Below, piece after piece: positions 44,811-54,572 of a DNA stretch of 64,000 nt. The translations under genes were made by a program, and so were the position numbers. Within the stretch, counting starts at the first letter, position 1. Every line of letters begins with the position of its first letter. Origin of the DNA: Allomuricauda sp. CAU 1633. Lineage in GTDB: Bacteria; Bacteroidota; Bacteroidia; Flavobacteriales; Flavobacteriaceae. The stretch lies in contig NZ_JAFLNE010000001.1 of NCBI RefSeq assembly GCF_017313225.1, positions 496,001-560,000 on the forward strand, given 5' to 3'. Under the pieces are notes generated by a model that saw nothing but the letters and a program-made list of their open reading frames with translations, was not told where the DNA came from and searched no databases.

Positions 44811-45493
44811 GGGAGCCCAAAAAATGGCAAAGAAGCATCAATTTGCTCAGCGCGGTTTCGGCCTGTATCGCCATTTACTTGGATTTCACAGGACATAATC
44901 TCTATCTGCTTTTTAAGCCGTTGACCACCATTCTAATCGTATCCCTATTGTTTTTCGCTCCAAAACAGGGACATCCAAAGTTCAAATTAATTATGATGGT
45001 TGCCTTTGGATTTTGTCTTTTGGGCGATATCCTTTTACTCAACCCAGCGTATTTTGTTTTTGGATTGATTGCGTTTCTACTGGCGCATATCCTCTTCATT
45101 GTGGGATTTATAAAACACAAAAATTTCCAGTTCCATTGGGGGTCATTTGTACTGCTTTTTGCGATTGGAGGGTTTATTTTCTTTTGGCTAAAACCAGATT
45201 TAGGGGATTTTATGATTCCTGTTCTTATTTATGTTCTGGTCATCACTTGTATGGCTTGGCAAGGAATAGGCTTGTTTTTAAGAGACAAGGGAAAAGCGTA
45301 TTCATGGATAGCGTTGGCCGTTATACTCTTCATGCTTTCTGATACGATGCTGGCCGTAAACAAGTTTAAAGCACCTTTCGCCTATTCCAGTGTGCTGATT
45401 TTGGGAACGTATTGGCTCAGTATCGGCCTACTTGCAAATGCTACCTTCAAAATTGTTTGGGATAGTAAAGCTAACTCTGGCAATCAAGCTTGA
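44804..45493 (+). CDS. YhhN family protein (lysoplasmalogenase-like)
   Basis: 229 residues with 7-8 hydrophobic helices; FKPLTTILIVSLLFF, FCLLGDILLLNP with the conserved Asp, and LFMLSDTMLAVNKF with the second Asp match YhhN/TMEM86. Animal relatives hydrolyse the vinyl-ether bond of lysoplasmalogens; the bacterial role is uncertain. Translationally coupled to the CYTH gene by a 7-nt overlap. Confidence 0.88.
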   Translation: MVGEPKKWQRSINLLSAVSACIAIYLDFTGHNLYLLFKPLTTILIVSLLFFAPKQGHPKFKLIMMVAFGFCLLGDILLLNPAYFVFGLIAFLLAHILFIVGFIKHKNFQFHWGSFVLLFAIGGFIFFWLKPDLGDFMIPVLIYVLVITCMAWQGIGLFLRDKGKAYSWIALAVILFMLSDTMLAVNKFKAPFAYSSVLILGTYWLSIGLLANATFKIVWDSKANSGNQA

Positions 45494-45494
45494 A

Positions 45495-46790
45495 TCAATC
45501 TAATTTTTTATCCAAAGCTAAAATTGTGCTCAGCAGGACATTGGCTCCATTGGCCATATCTTCTGCGGATGTAAATTCTTTTGGGGAATGACTTATACCG
45601 CTTTTGCTGGGAACAAATATCATTCCCGTTGGGGCAATGCGTGCCATATCCTGAGCATCATGTCCTGCTCCGCTGGGAATGTATTTATAGGTAAGCCCCA
45701 AGGCCTTGGCGGAACTTTCAATTTCATTGTAGACCAGAGGGTCTGTTAATGCTGGGTCTGCCGTGGTATCCAAGGGATGAAATTCGATACTGACATCGGA
45801 AGCTTCAGCAATTTCTTGGGCTTTGGCCTTTATCGCTTGGAAAACCTTTTCAATGACTTCTGAGGATAAATCACGGATTTCCAAGCTGGTAACCACCTTA
45901 CCTGGAATAACATTGGGTGCCCCCGGTTCGGCCTTAATTCTACCTACGGTGCCTACTTGAGGACCATCAAAACTATTGGTGACTTCATTCACTGCAACGA
46001 TGAATTTAGCTGCCGCCAAGAGTGCATCTTGCCGCGCATTCATGGGCGTAGTGCCCGCATGGTTGGCGAAACCGGTAAAGACCACATCCCACCATTTTAA
46101 TCCAACTATCCCTTCCACAACCCCTATGTTGAGGTTTTCTTTTTCCAAAATACCGCCTTGCTCAATATGGAGTTCCACAAAAGCAGCCATACTTCCCTTT
46201 TTTCGGATGGCATCGGCAATTCGGGTGGTATCCCCTCCCAAACGCATAATACCTTCGCCCATGGAGTATCCTGTTGAATTAACTACGTTAAAAGCGGCTT
46301 TGGTGAGATTCCCAGACATGGCCCTACTGCCCATAACACCACCTTCTTCGTTGGGAAAAATAATGGCTTCCAATGGATGTTTGGTCTTGATTTTATGGTC
46401 ATTCAGAGTTGCGATGACTTCCAATGCCGCCATGGAACCCACACAACCATCATAATTTCCGCCATTGGGAACACGATCAATATGGGAACCAAAGGAAATG
46501 GGTTTTTTGGAGGCATCAGTTCCTTTTCGTTTTCCGATAATGTTTCCGGCCACATCTATGGTGACTTCCATTCCAAAGTCTTTGAGGCTTTGTACCACCC
46601 AATTTCTGGCTTCAATGTCGGCATCACTAAAAGCTACGCGTTCTGTTTCGCCGTTTTCCTGCATTCCGAAATCAGCTAGATCAAAAATCCGTTTTTCCAA
46701 GCGGTCTTGGTCTACTTTAATTTCATTTTTCTGTGCAATGATGGAAGTTGTAAGCAACAAAGCAAACAACGAAGCGAGTCGATAAAGCAT
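45495..46790 (-). CDS. M20 family (hydantoinase/carbamoylase type) Zn-dependent hydrolase, exported
   Basis: 431 residues. Sec signal peptide MLYRLASLFALLLTTSIIAQ. Metal ligands: SHIDRVPNGGNYDG (His/Asp), NEEGG (Glu-Glu), ELHIEQG (His) and GAGHDAQDMA (C-terminal His). The dimer-domain motif NHAGTTPMNARQDAL is typical of N-carbamoyl-amino-acid or allantoate amidohydrolases. Periplasmic location is inferred from the signal peptide. Third gene of the unit aminotransferase - permease - hydrolase; a small inverted repeat (46827-46850) lies between it and the permease gene. Confidence 0.9.
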   Translation of the reverse strand: MLYRLASLFALLLTTSIIAQKNEIKVDQDRLEKRIFDLADFGMQENGETERVAFSDADIEARNWVVQSLKDFGMEVTIDVAGNIIGKRKGTDASKKPISFGSHIDRVPNGGNYDGCVGSMAALEVIATLNDHKIKTKHPLEAIIFPNEEGGVMGSRAMSGNLTKAAFNVVNSTGYSMGEGIMRLGGDTTRIADAIRKKGSMAAFVELHIEQGGILEKENLNIGVVEGIVGLKWWDVVFTGFANHAGTTPMNARQDALLAAAKFIVAVNEVTNSFDGPQVGTVGRIKAEPGAPNVIPGKVVTSLEIRDLSSEVIEKVFQAIKAKAQEIAEASDVSIEFHPLDTTADPALTDPLVYNEIESSAKALGLTYKYIPSGAGHDAQDMARIAPTGMIFVPSKSGISHSPKEFTSAEDMANGANVLLSTILALDKKLD

Positions 46791-46851
46791 GATTTATAGT
46801 TTAGTGTATCCTTTTGAAAGGTAATCATTTGAGGTCAAAATTCCTCAAATC

Positions 46852-47985
46852 CTAGGCATTCTCCGTGGCAGGCCTTTCCAATTTGGGACTTACAAACTTA
46901 AAATGGCCCCATTTGGCGGTCAACCCATTGAATAAAGGAAGCAACAGTCCTATGGCCAAAAGCAAACCAGCCATCAAAAGGACGGTATAGCCTGAAGCGA
47001 AGAAAGTTCCACTATTGAGTACTCCCAAGATAAGTACGGTGGAAAGTGGAAAGGAAAGTGCCAATATGGCAATGCCAAAATCATTGTTGAAGGTTTTCTT
47101 TTTGGGCTTGTTTTCCAGTTCCAAACTATCTACTGCAGCAATATGGGCATAAGGCCAAAAACTGCAGGCACTCAGTCCGAAGGCCATGGTCAATAGAATT
47201 TCATTTTGGGCTTGAATGCCGGAAATCAATATAAAAAACCCTGAAATCAATAGAACCAGACCTGCCCGTGCACACAAGAGTGAGAAAATCTGGAAAAACT
47301 GTTTTCTTTTGATTTTAACGGCCAATCCAATGAACAAAAGAACCAATGGTGTCATAATGAGGCTCAATTTTTCCAAGGTTTCACTCAAAAAGAAGGGGAG
47401 CGAATCCATGGTAAAACCAAAAACCAGCAAGAGTAAGGCCATACCAATGAAAATGTTGACCGGTTCGGAAATCATGGCTTTAAGCATAGGCTTTAGCTGT
47501 GCACTACCTGTATTCCTTCGATTGGATTGTAGAGCATAATGCCAATTCATCGCAACGAGATAAAGAAAGAAAAGCACGAAGACTTTGTTTCCTAAATCAG
47601 CCATGGCCGCCTTGGCCAAATAATCTTCACCTAAAAATTCAAGTACGAAGGGAAAACAAGACAATCCGGGCGCCAAAGAGGGAATCAAAAGTTTTGCGGT
47701 ACGATATTCCGGAGTTTTTTTACTGATACCCATAAGTGGTAAAACAAGGGGCATGGCCAAAAACAGTAGCAGGTTGAGCCCAAGAGCGAGGAAGGGCAAG
47801 ATAAGTAAATGCAATTCCACTTTTATGCCCAGCAGGGCAATAAAAATAGTGGCCGGCAGGGCAAGGTTAAGGATGATTTTCTTGATCCCGGAAATTTCTT
47901 CTTTGGACTTAAACTTTACTTTAAGCAGAACTCCAATGAAGATAAAAAATAGAAAAACAATGGTTTTTTGTAGGCTAATATCCAT
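46852..47985 (-). CDS. AEC-like permease
   Basis: 377 residues with about 10 TM helices. LNLALPATIFIALLGIK near the N-terminus (helix-break P in TM2) and the repeated half starting near LSLIMTPLVLLFIGLAVK resemble the auxin efflux carrier / malonate transporter class. Substrate unknown. It starts 3 nt after the aminotransferase stop, so the two are co-translated. Confidence 0.75.
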   Translation of the reverse strand: MDISLQKTIVFLFFIFIGVLLKVKFKSKEEISGIKKIILNLALPATIFIALLGIKVELHLLILPFLALGLNLLLFLAMPLVLPLMGISKKTPEYRTAKLLIPSLAPGLSCFPFVLEFLGEDYLAKAAMADLGNKVFVLFFLYLVAMNWHYALQSNRRNTGSAQLKPMLKAMISEPVNIFIGMALLLLVFGFTMDSLPFFLSETLEKLSLIMTPLVLLFIGLAVKIKRKQFFQIFSLLCARAGLVLLISGFFILISGIQAQNEILLTMAFGLSACSFWPYAHIAAVDSLELENKPKKKTFNNDFGIAILALSFPLSTVLILGVLNSGTFFASGYTVLLMAGLLLAIGLLLPLFNGLTAKWGHFKFVSPKLERPATENA

Positions 47986-47988
47986 TGT

Positions 47989-49182
47989 CTATACCAATAC
48001 CTTGTTGATGGCAGCCGTAAACAGTTTCATTTCGTCCATGGTTCCCATACTTACCCTGCACCAAGTCTTGTCCATAAATTCAAAAGCACGAACCCCGACT
48101 TTTAGTTGGGTCATTTTGTCCAAAAATGCATTACCATCCATTTCTATGGGGAAAATGAGAAAACTGGTATGGGAAGGCACATAGTTAAAGCCCATTTGAT
48201 CTAGACTTTGATACACATATTCCCTACATTCGGCATTTAGACTACGGGATTGATCTATAAACGCTGCATCATCCATTGCAGCCATTGCGGCATAGACAGA
48301 TGGGTATGAAATTCCCATACCGCCGCGGGTTATATTTTGAAGCTTTGCCAAGGTGGATTCCTGTGCTACGATATACCCGACCCGGAGACCGGCCATACCA
48401 TGAATTTTGGAAAAAGTGCGGGCAATGATGACATCCTTTCCTTCATTGATTAAGGATACCATACTTTTTTTGGCACCCTCATCCAAGAACCAGAGATAGG
48501 CTTCGTCCACAAATACAGGCACTTTTTCTGAAACCCTAGAACAGAAATCAACAAGCTCTTCATGGTCTGTCATGGTTCCTGTTGGGTTATTGGGATTACA
48601 GATATAAACCAGTTTAGTCTCTGAATCCACCGCTTCCTCCATGGCCTTAAGGTCGTGGGACCAATCGTCTTTTAGGGGAACGGGTTTCCAAGTAGCACCA
48701 ACGGATTCAGCAACACGAATCAAGGACATGTAAGCGGGGTCGGCTGATACTACATTGCCTCCATTCATGAAAAGTACCATCGCTGTTTTTTCCAATAAAT
48801 CTGAAGACCCAGGCCCCATCATAATGTTCTTGCTCTCTACACCTTCAAAGTCAGCTATTTTGTCCATGAGTTGGAACAATTCCTTCCAAGCATATCTGTT
48901 CCCTCCAGGAGCAGCATTCTTAAATGCTTCCAAAGCCATTGGGGAAGGCCCGTATGGATTTTCGTTGGCATTGAGTTTGGCGGCCAAATCAGGAAACAAG
49001 GAATCAGGCTTCGGCAAAAACTCCTTAAAAAATGGGCTGTACACCGCATTTCCATTTGTATCCAATTGCAATGGAGCCCTTGGTGTTTCGGCAAGACCGA
49101 TATATGGCAAGGCCATGGCCCCACCGGCTGTGAGCATACTTTTACGTAGCCAATCCCTTCTGTTGATGTTGGTTGTTCCCAT
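47989..49182 (-). CDS. Tat-signal-bearing PLP aminotransferase (histidinol-phosphate aminotransferase-like)
   Basis: 397 residues. The N-terminus NRRDWLRKSMLTAGGAMALP is a twin-arginine export signal, so the enzyme should be folded with PLP in the cytoplasm and exported. The fold-type I domain shows LNANENPYGPSP, MGPGSSDLLEK, YICNPNNPTGTM, VDEAYLWF, the PLP lysine in ARTFSKIHGMAGLRVG and C-terminal MDKTWCRVSMG. All catalytic residues are present. Substrate unknown; its unit also has a permease and an exported M20 hydrolase. Confidence 0.88.
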   Translation of the reverse strand: MGTTNINRRDWLRKSMLTAGGAMALPYIGLAETPRAPLQLDTNGNAVYSPFFKEFLPKPDSLFPDLAAKLNANENPYGPSPMALEAFKNAAPGGNRYAWKELFQLMDKIADFEGVESKNIMMGPGSSDLLEKTAMVLFMNGGNVVSADPAYMSLIRVAESVGATWKPVPLKDDWSHDLKAMEEAVDSETKLVYICNPNNPTGTMTDHEELVDFCSRVSEKVPVFVDEAYLWFLDEGAKKSMVSLINEGKDVIIARTFSKIHGMAGLRVGYIVAQESTLAKLQNITRGGMGISYPSVYAAMAAMDDAAFIDQSRSLNAECREYVYQSLDQMGFNYVPSHTSFLIFPIEMDGNAFLDKMTQLKVGVRAFEFMDKTWCRVSMGTMDEMKLFTAAINKVLV

Positions 49183-49190
49183 GATAGTTG

Positions 49191-49252
49191 ATGTTTTTTA
49201 GCAGTGTTTTAAAATTAAGGGATAACACCACTAAAAACAATGCTAAAAACAT
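49191..49252. repeat. Inverted repeat bracketing the aminotransferase promoter
   Basis: ATGTTTTTTAGCAGTGTTTT (49191-49210) and AAAACAATGCTAAAAACAT (49234-49252) are near-perfect inverted arms (one mismatch, one extra T) 23 nt apart. On the minus strand TTG, 20 nt, TAATTTTA fits a promoter with its -33 box in the upstream arm and the start near the downstream arm. The remainder up to 49343 holds no gene. Confidence 0.6.
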
Positions 49253-49343
49253 AAAAATCAACACCTTAAAATGCAAAATCCCAAAATAGGAACCTTTTAT
49301 TTTTTGAAATTACAACTGATGGGGGCAAAATGAATGAAAAAAG

Positions 49344-49949
49344 CTAATTTTTCAAGTTGCTGGTTTGTAGGTATTCCAAGGTGATTATGCCACGTAAACT
49401 GTTCACTACAATATGATCTAACAATTCCTGAATACTATAGGCTTCAAAAAGATTGGTTTTGGCGTACACCGTGTCTTCCATTCGAGATAAAAAGACCTTG
49501 CACATAAGTTCCACATTTACATGAGGCCGTATTTGCCCCATTTTTTGAGCTTTTTCCAGAAGGGGAAATACCAGATTCCAGACTATTTCGGTGCGAAAAT
49601 CAGCATAGGCCTTGGCTGCTTTTGGGTAGTACTTGTTAAGACCATAGAAAAAAGAGGGACTAATTACTTGCAGATGGCTCAGGGCCAATTTATAGATAAA
49701 GACAATGGTTTGCAAGGGATGGTCTTCATTTGGATTTTCCAGAACATAATTATCTATACTATCGCGGACGTTTTTCAACAAATACTGAAGGCTTTCGGTA
49801 ACCAATTCTTCCTTGCTGTCAAAGTATTTGTATAGGGTCTTTTTGGAAATACCAATGCTATGCGCCAATTCGTCCATGGAAAAGCGCTTGCTCCCAAACT
49901 TGGTAAAATTGGCTATGGCAAATGCCAGTAAATCTTCTTTGCTGTCCAC
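49344..49949 (-). CDS. TetR/AcrR family regulator of the RND operon
   Basis: 201 residues, start GTG at 49947-49949 (MDSKEDLLAFAIANF). HTH: FGSKRFSMDELAHSIGISKKTLYKYFDSKEELV, complete. The C-terminal domain is of the TetR_C type. It starts 12 nt after the outer-membrane-factor stop on the same strand, so it is the last gene of the efflux unit and may repress it. Confidence 0.9.
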   Translation of the reverse strand: MDSKEDLLAFAIANFTKFGSKRFSMDELAHSIGISKKTLYKYFDSKEELVTESLQYLLKNVRDSIDNYVLENPNEDHPLQTIVFIYKLALSHLQVISPSFFYGLNKYYPKAAKAYADFRTEIVWNLVFPLLEKAQKMGQIRPHVNVELMCKVFLSRMEDTVYAKTNLFEAYSIQELLDHIVVNSLRGIITLEYLQTSNLKN

Positions 49950-49961
49950 GTTAATTGCTGT

Positions 49962-51362
49962 TTATCTCCATCCACCACCAAGCGCACGATACAACTCGAC
50001 CATGGCATTCAACTGCCCGTACTGTGAATCCACATAACTCAATTCGGAATTCAGGGCATTTTGTCTAGCTGTAAGTACTTCCAAATAGTTGGCAAGACCA
50101 TTTTTCAGCAACTCTTCTGAATAATCCTCTGCTGTGGAATAAGCGTCCAATTCTTTGGAACGTGCTTCCAGTTTTTGGGTTTCCGCATCATAGGTGTACA
50201 AAGCATCAGATACTTCTCTTCCTGCAGTCAGTAAGGTTTTCTTATAGGATAAGAGCGCTTGCTCTTGTTGTGCCTTGGCCACTTCCATTTGGGTGCGCAA
50301 TCGTCTTCCATTAAAAATAGGCTGGGTTAGGGAGCCTACCAACTGGGAAAACAGTGAGCTGGCATCCAGCCAATTGTCGAACTCCAAACTTTGGAACCCA
50401 CCATTAGCCGTTAAACTTAAAGAGGGATATAGGCTACTTTGGGCCACATTGGTCAATTCAAAGGCATTGATCAAGCCATATTCGGCCTGTACCACATCTG
50501 GACGATTGGCCAAAAGCAAATAGGGAACACCGGTTTGCAACTCATTTTTTATGGATTGGTTGTCCAAGCTTCCCCTTTGTATTTCGTGGGGAGGTTCACT
50601 CAACAGGATACAAAATGCATTTTCCAACAATTTAATGTTGTTCTCCAAATCGATGAGGATAATTTCTGTGGTATGTACCTGGGCCTCGGTCTGTTTTACA
50701 GCTACTTCGGTCACTTGACCGGCATCTTTAAGGGCAACTGTGGTCTCCAAGCTGCTTTTTCTGGCTTCCAAGGTTTGCTGTGCAATTTCCTTTTGTTTGT
50801 CCAAAGCCATCAATTGATAATATGTGTTGGCTATGGCAGCCACCAAATTGGTTTTTACGGCTTGGTGTGCAGCAACACTTTGAAGGTATGATGCCCCTGC
50901 GGCCCGTTTGTTACTTCTGATTTTGCCCCAAACATCGGCCTCCCAGGAAAGAGAACCAGACAGCTCATATTGTTCCAAAGGACGGGTAAAAAAGCTACCA
51001 AATTGACTATTTTCAGAGTTCTTGGTGCGGGTGAAACTTGCCGTTCCGGAAAGGGTTGGATAATACCCTGCCTTTCCTTGCTTTACATACGCTTCGGCGG
51101 CAGTTATGCTCTGAAGCGCAATCCGGATGTCCAAGTTGTTTTCCAGGCCTTTTTCAATATAGGATTTCAGTTGTTCGTCGTTGAACAAATCCCTCCAAGA
51201 AACATCGGCCATGGAGACACTGTCTTGTGGAAGGTTATCTGTACGATACAGATTTTCTGTTTCCACCTCAGGTCGGGAATAGTTCTTGGCCACAAAACAG
51301 GATTGTAACAACAAGGGCGCTGAGAGCAGCAGAATGAATTTATGTATGGATGCTATTTTCAT
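49962..51362 (-). CDS. RND efflux outer-membrane factor (TolC/OprM type lipoprotein)
   Basis: 466 residues from the ATG at 51360-51362. Lipobox LLLQSC gives a lipid-anchored N-terminus. Two OEP repeats with the coiled-coil pattern and the repeated NLVAAIANTYYQLMAL / LLTAGREVSDALYTYD segments are visible. Channel component for the adaptor and pump encoded upstream; 31 nt after the pump gene stop. Confidence 0.92.
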   Translation of the reverse strand: MKIASIHKFILLLSAPLLLQSCFVAKNYSRPEVETENLYRTDNLPQDSVSMADVSWRDLFNDEQLKSYIEKGLENNLDIRIALQSITAAEAYVKQGKAGYYPTLSGTASFTRTKNSENSQFGSFFTRPLEQYELSGSLSWEADVWGKIRSNKRAAGASYLQSVAAHQAVKTNLVAAIANTYYQLMALDKQKEIAQQTLEARKSSLETTVALKDAGQVTEVAVKQTEAQVHTTEIILIDLENNIKLLENAFCILLSEPPHEIQRGSLDNQSIKNELQTGVPYLLLANRPDVVQAEYGLINAFELTNVAQSSLYPSLSLTANGGFQSLEFDNWLDASSLFSQLVGSLTQPIFNGRRLRTQMEVAKAQQEQALLSYKKTLLTAGREVSDALYTYDAETQKLEARSKELDAYSTAEDYSEELLKNGLANYLEVLTARQNALNSELSYVDSQYGQLNAMVELYRALGGGWR

Positions 51363-51393
51363 GGGTAATCTACTTAGTTGGGTCAATGAATGA

Positions 51394-54300
51394 TTAGGCA
51401 TTGCTTTCTTCAAGGGTTACTTCTGGTTTTCCCGAAATGCGCTCTTGAAGGGCTTGAAATACCACAAACAATACAGGTATGACAAAAACTCCAAATATGG
51501 TCCCGATGAGCATACCGCCTACAGCACTTAATCCAATGGACTGATTCCCAATGGCACCGATTCCGGAGGATAGGGCCAAGGGCATCAAACCAAAAATGAA
51601 CGCAAAAGAGGTCATCAAGATGGGACGTAACCTAGCTCGTGCACCATCCGCAGCGGCTTCAAAGAGTGATAATCCTGCCCGTCTTCTTTGGAGAGCGAAC
51701 TCCACAATCAAAATGGCATTTTTGGCCAAAAGCCCAATCAACATGATCAATGCAATTTGGAAATAGATGTTGTTCTGCAACCCTGCCACATTGATGAAAA
51801 GGATGGCACCAGCAAGTCCAATGGGCAATGAAAGCAGTACAGAAAGCGGTACAATGTAACTTTCGTACTGGGCACTGAGCAAGAAATACACGAACACAAG
51901 GCTCAAAATAAAAATGAGTACGGTCTGTGAACTGGCATTGCTTTCCTCTCGGGTAAGCCCAGAATAGTCATAGCTATAGGAATTGGGCAACACTTGTGCT
52001 GCCACTTCTTCAATGGCGTTGATGGCGTCCCCGGTACTGTACCCTGGATTGGGCACACCACTTACTTTTACCGAACTCAACAGGTTGAAGCGTTCCACCA
52101 CTTCAGGGCCATAAATCTTTTTCAGATTTACAAATTGACTAACCGCTACCGATTCATCATTGCTGTTCCGCACATAAATATGGTTGAGGGAATTTTCATT
52201 GGCGCGATCTTCGGGCTTGGCCTGGATCATAACACGGTATTGTTTTCCAAACTTGTTAAAATCCGTGGCATAAATTCCGCCATAGTATCCCTGAAGGGCA
52301 TTGAAAATATCGGTAGCGGAGAAACCTGCCATTTTTATTTTTTCTATATCGATTTCCAAATCGTATTGTGGAAATCCAGGATCAAATTGGGAAATGGCGT
52401 ATTGAATTTCGGGTCGCGCATTTAATGCGCCCAAGAATTGATTTTTTACATCGTTTATGGCCAACCAATCATCGGTTCCTTTGTTTTGTAGTTGTACTTC
52501 AAACCCAGAATTGGTCCCAAAGCCTTGGATACTGGGTGGGGTAAAGTAAATGATCTGGGCATCCTTAAATTGTCCTGAAGTTGCCCTCAACCGTTGCATG
52601 GTAGCATTCACAGAAAGTGAATCGGCATCCCTTTCACTCCAATCCTTCAATTTCATGATGGAAAAAGCATAAGAACCTGCACTTACCCGGTTCAACAAAC
52701 TAAAACCTGCTACGCTCATTCGAGCTTCCACAATGTCCATGGATTCGTAAATGGAATCAAGTTTCATGATGGTTTCTTCGGTCTTCTCAATCGTAGTTCC
52801 GGGAGGCATACTCACGTTTACAAAAATGATTCCCCGATCTTCATCAGGAACGAATCCAGCAGGAGTGGTCCTGAACAAAAAGATAGCCAATACACTAAAA
52901 CCAACCAGCATGGCAACGGTTATCCATTTGCGCTTCACCAAAGTTCCCACGGTATTGGTGTATTTGTTGGTGATGGCCATAAAACCGACATTGAAGGCTC
53001 TGAAAAAGCGTTTCAATAATCCAGATTTGTGATTTTTATTGGGGTCATGAGGTTTAAGAAATAACGCGGCCAAGGCAGGACTCAATGTCAAAGCATTTAC
53101 TGCTGAAATTAGGATGGCTACGGCCAATGTAATACCAAATTGCTGGTAGAATACGCCCGAAGACCCCTGAATAAAGGATACGGGAATAAACACGGCCGAC
53201 ATCACCAATGTTATGGAGATGATGGCTCCAGAAATCTCACTCATGGCCGTTTTTGTGGCCGTTTTGGCCGAATCCGCTCCTTGTTCCAGCTTGGCATGGA
53301 CCGCTTCCACCACCACAATGGCGTCATCCACTACAATACCAATGGCCAAAATCATAGCGAAAAGGGTCAACATATTGATGGAATACCCAAACAATTGCAG
53401 GAAGAAAAAAGTTCCAATAATGGCTACGGGTACGGCTATGGCCGGAATCAAAGTGGATCTAAAATCCTGAAGAAACAGGAACACCACAAGGAACACCAAA
53501 ATAAAGGCTTCAATCAAAGTTTGCACTACGTGATCAATGGATGCATCCAGAAAGTCTTTCGTGTTAAAGGGAATTACATAGTCCAATCCCTTTGGAAAAT
53601 CCGCCTTGCTCTCGATCAAGATACCTTCCACTTCATCAATGATTTCCTTGGCATTAGATCCCGCGGTCTGGTATACCCCAACGGCGACACCAGGATTTCC
53701 CATACCCGAGTTCTTTCGCACGTAACTAAAAGCACCCAGTTCAATTTCGGCAACATCTTTCAGTCGAAGAAAACCGCCATCGTCTGTTGTTTTTAGAATG
53801 ATGTTTTCATATTCCTCAACCTCAGAAAGTCGTCCTTTGTATTTCATTACATATTCAAAGATACCTTCGGCGTTTTCACCGATTTTTCCCGTTGCTGCTT
53901 CGCGGTTCTGCTCCCTTAAGGCAGCCTGGATATCGGCCGGTACCAGATTGTAGGCTGCCATTTTATCGGGAGTGATCCATATACGCATGGAATAATCCTT
54001 GGCGCCAAAAACGTTCACGTTTCCCACACCTTTGATCCGTTGCAAACGGGGAACCAAATTGATTTTGGCGTAGTTTTCTACAAAAGTGCCATCATAATTC
54101 TCGTTTTCAGAGAAAATAGAGAAGAATAGAAGCGCACTGTTTTGTGCTTTTTGGGTGTTTACCCCAGTCTGTATAACTTCTTGGGGCAAAAGGCTGTTGG
54201 CTCGAGCTACCCGGTTTTGTACGTTTACGGCTGCAATATCTGGGTCGACCCCTAGTTCAAAGAACACGCTGATACTGGCTGCACCATCGTTACTGGCCGA

Positions 54301-54540
54301 TGAGGTCATGTAGGTCATGCCTTCTACACCATTTATTTGCTCTTCCAAGGGAACTACCACACTTTTTAATACAGTTTCGGCATTGGCCCCCGTATAGTTG
54401 GCGGTGACCTGAACTGTGGGAGGTGCGATTTCTGGATATTGTTCTACGGGCAAAGTGGTAAGCCCCAACACACCTAGGATCACTATGATGACTGATATCA
54501 CAGTGGATAGTACGGGGCGATCTATAAACTTTTGGAACAT
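51394..54540 (-). CDS. RND family (HAE1) efflux pump permease
   Basis: 1048 residues, the full AcrB-like length. FIDRPVLSTVISVIIVILG at the N-terminus, the proton-relay helix with GIVVDDAIVVVEAVH (DD pair), FIQGSSGVFYQQFGITLAVA and, in the second half, LIGLLAKNAILIVEFA with the relay lysine. Two periplasmic porter regions. Exports hydrophobic drugs or host compounds with the adaptor and outer-membrane factor. Confidence 0.96.
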   Translation of the reverse strand: MFQKFIDRPVLSTVISVIIVILGVLGLTTLPVEQYPEIAPPTVQVTANYTGANAETVLKSVVVPLEEQINGVEGMTYMTSSASNDGAASISVFFELGVDPDIAAVNVQNRVARANSLLPQEVIQTGVNTQKAQNSALLFFSIFSENENYDGTFVENYAKINLVPRLQRIKGVGNVNVFGAKDYSMRIWITPDKMAAYNLVPADIQAALREQNREAATGKIGENAEGIFEYVMKYKGRLSEVEEYENIILKTTDDGGFLRLKDVAEIELGAFSYVRKNSGMGNPGVAVGVYQTAGSNAKEIIDEVEGILIESKADFPKGLDYVIPFNTKDFLDASIDHVVQTLIEAFILVFLVVFLFLQDFRSTLIPAIAVPVAIIGTFFFLQLFGYSINMLTLFAMILAIGIVVDDAIVVVEAVHAKLEQGADSAKTATKTAMSEISGAIISITLVMSAVFIPVSFIQGSSGVFYQQFGITLAVAILISAVNALTLSPALAALFLKPHDPNKNHKSGLLKRFFRAFNVGFMAITNKYTNTVGTLVKRKWITVAMLVGFSVLAIFLFRTTPAGFVPDEDRGIIFVNVSMPPGTTIEKTEETIMKLDSIYESMDIVEARMSVAGFSLLNRVSAGSYAFSIMKLKDWSERDADSLSVNATMQRLRATSGQFKDAQIIYFTPPSIQGFGTNSGFEVQLQNKGTDDWLAINDVKNQFLGALNARPEIQYAISQFDPGFPQYDLEIDIEKIKMAGFSATDIFNALQGYYGGIYATDFNKFGKQYRVMIQAKPEDRANENSLNHIYVRNSNDESVAVSQFVNLKKIYGPEVVERFNLLSSVKVSGVPNPGYSTGDAINAIEEVAAQVLPNSYSYDYSGLTREESNASSQTVLIFILSLVFVYFLLSAQYESYIVPLSVLLSLPIGLAGAILFINVAGLQNNIYFQIALIMLIGLLAKNAILIVEFALQRRRAGLSLFEAAADGARARLRPILMTSFAFIFGLMPLALSSGIGAIGNQSIGLSAVGGMLIGTIFGVFVIPVLFVVFQALQERISGKPEVTLEESNA

Positions 54541-54572
54541 ATAGTTTTATCTAAAATGTTGGCTGTAAATTT

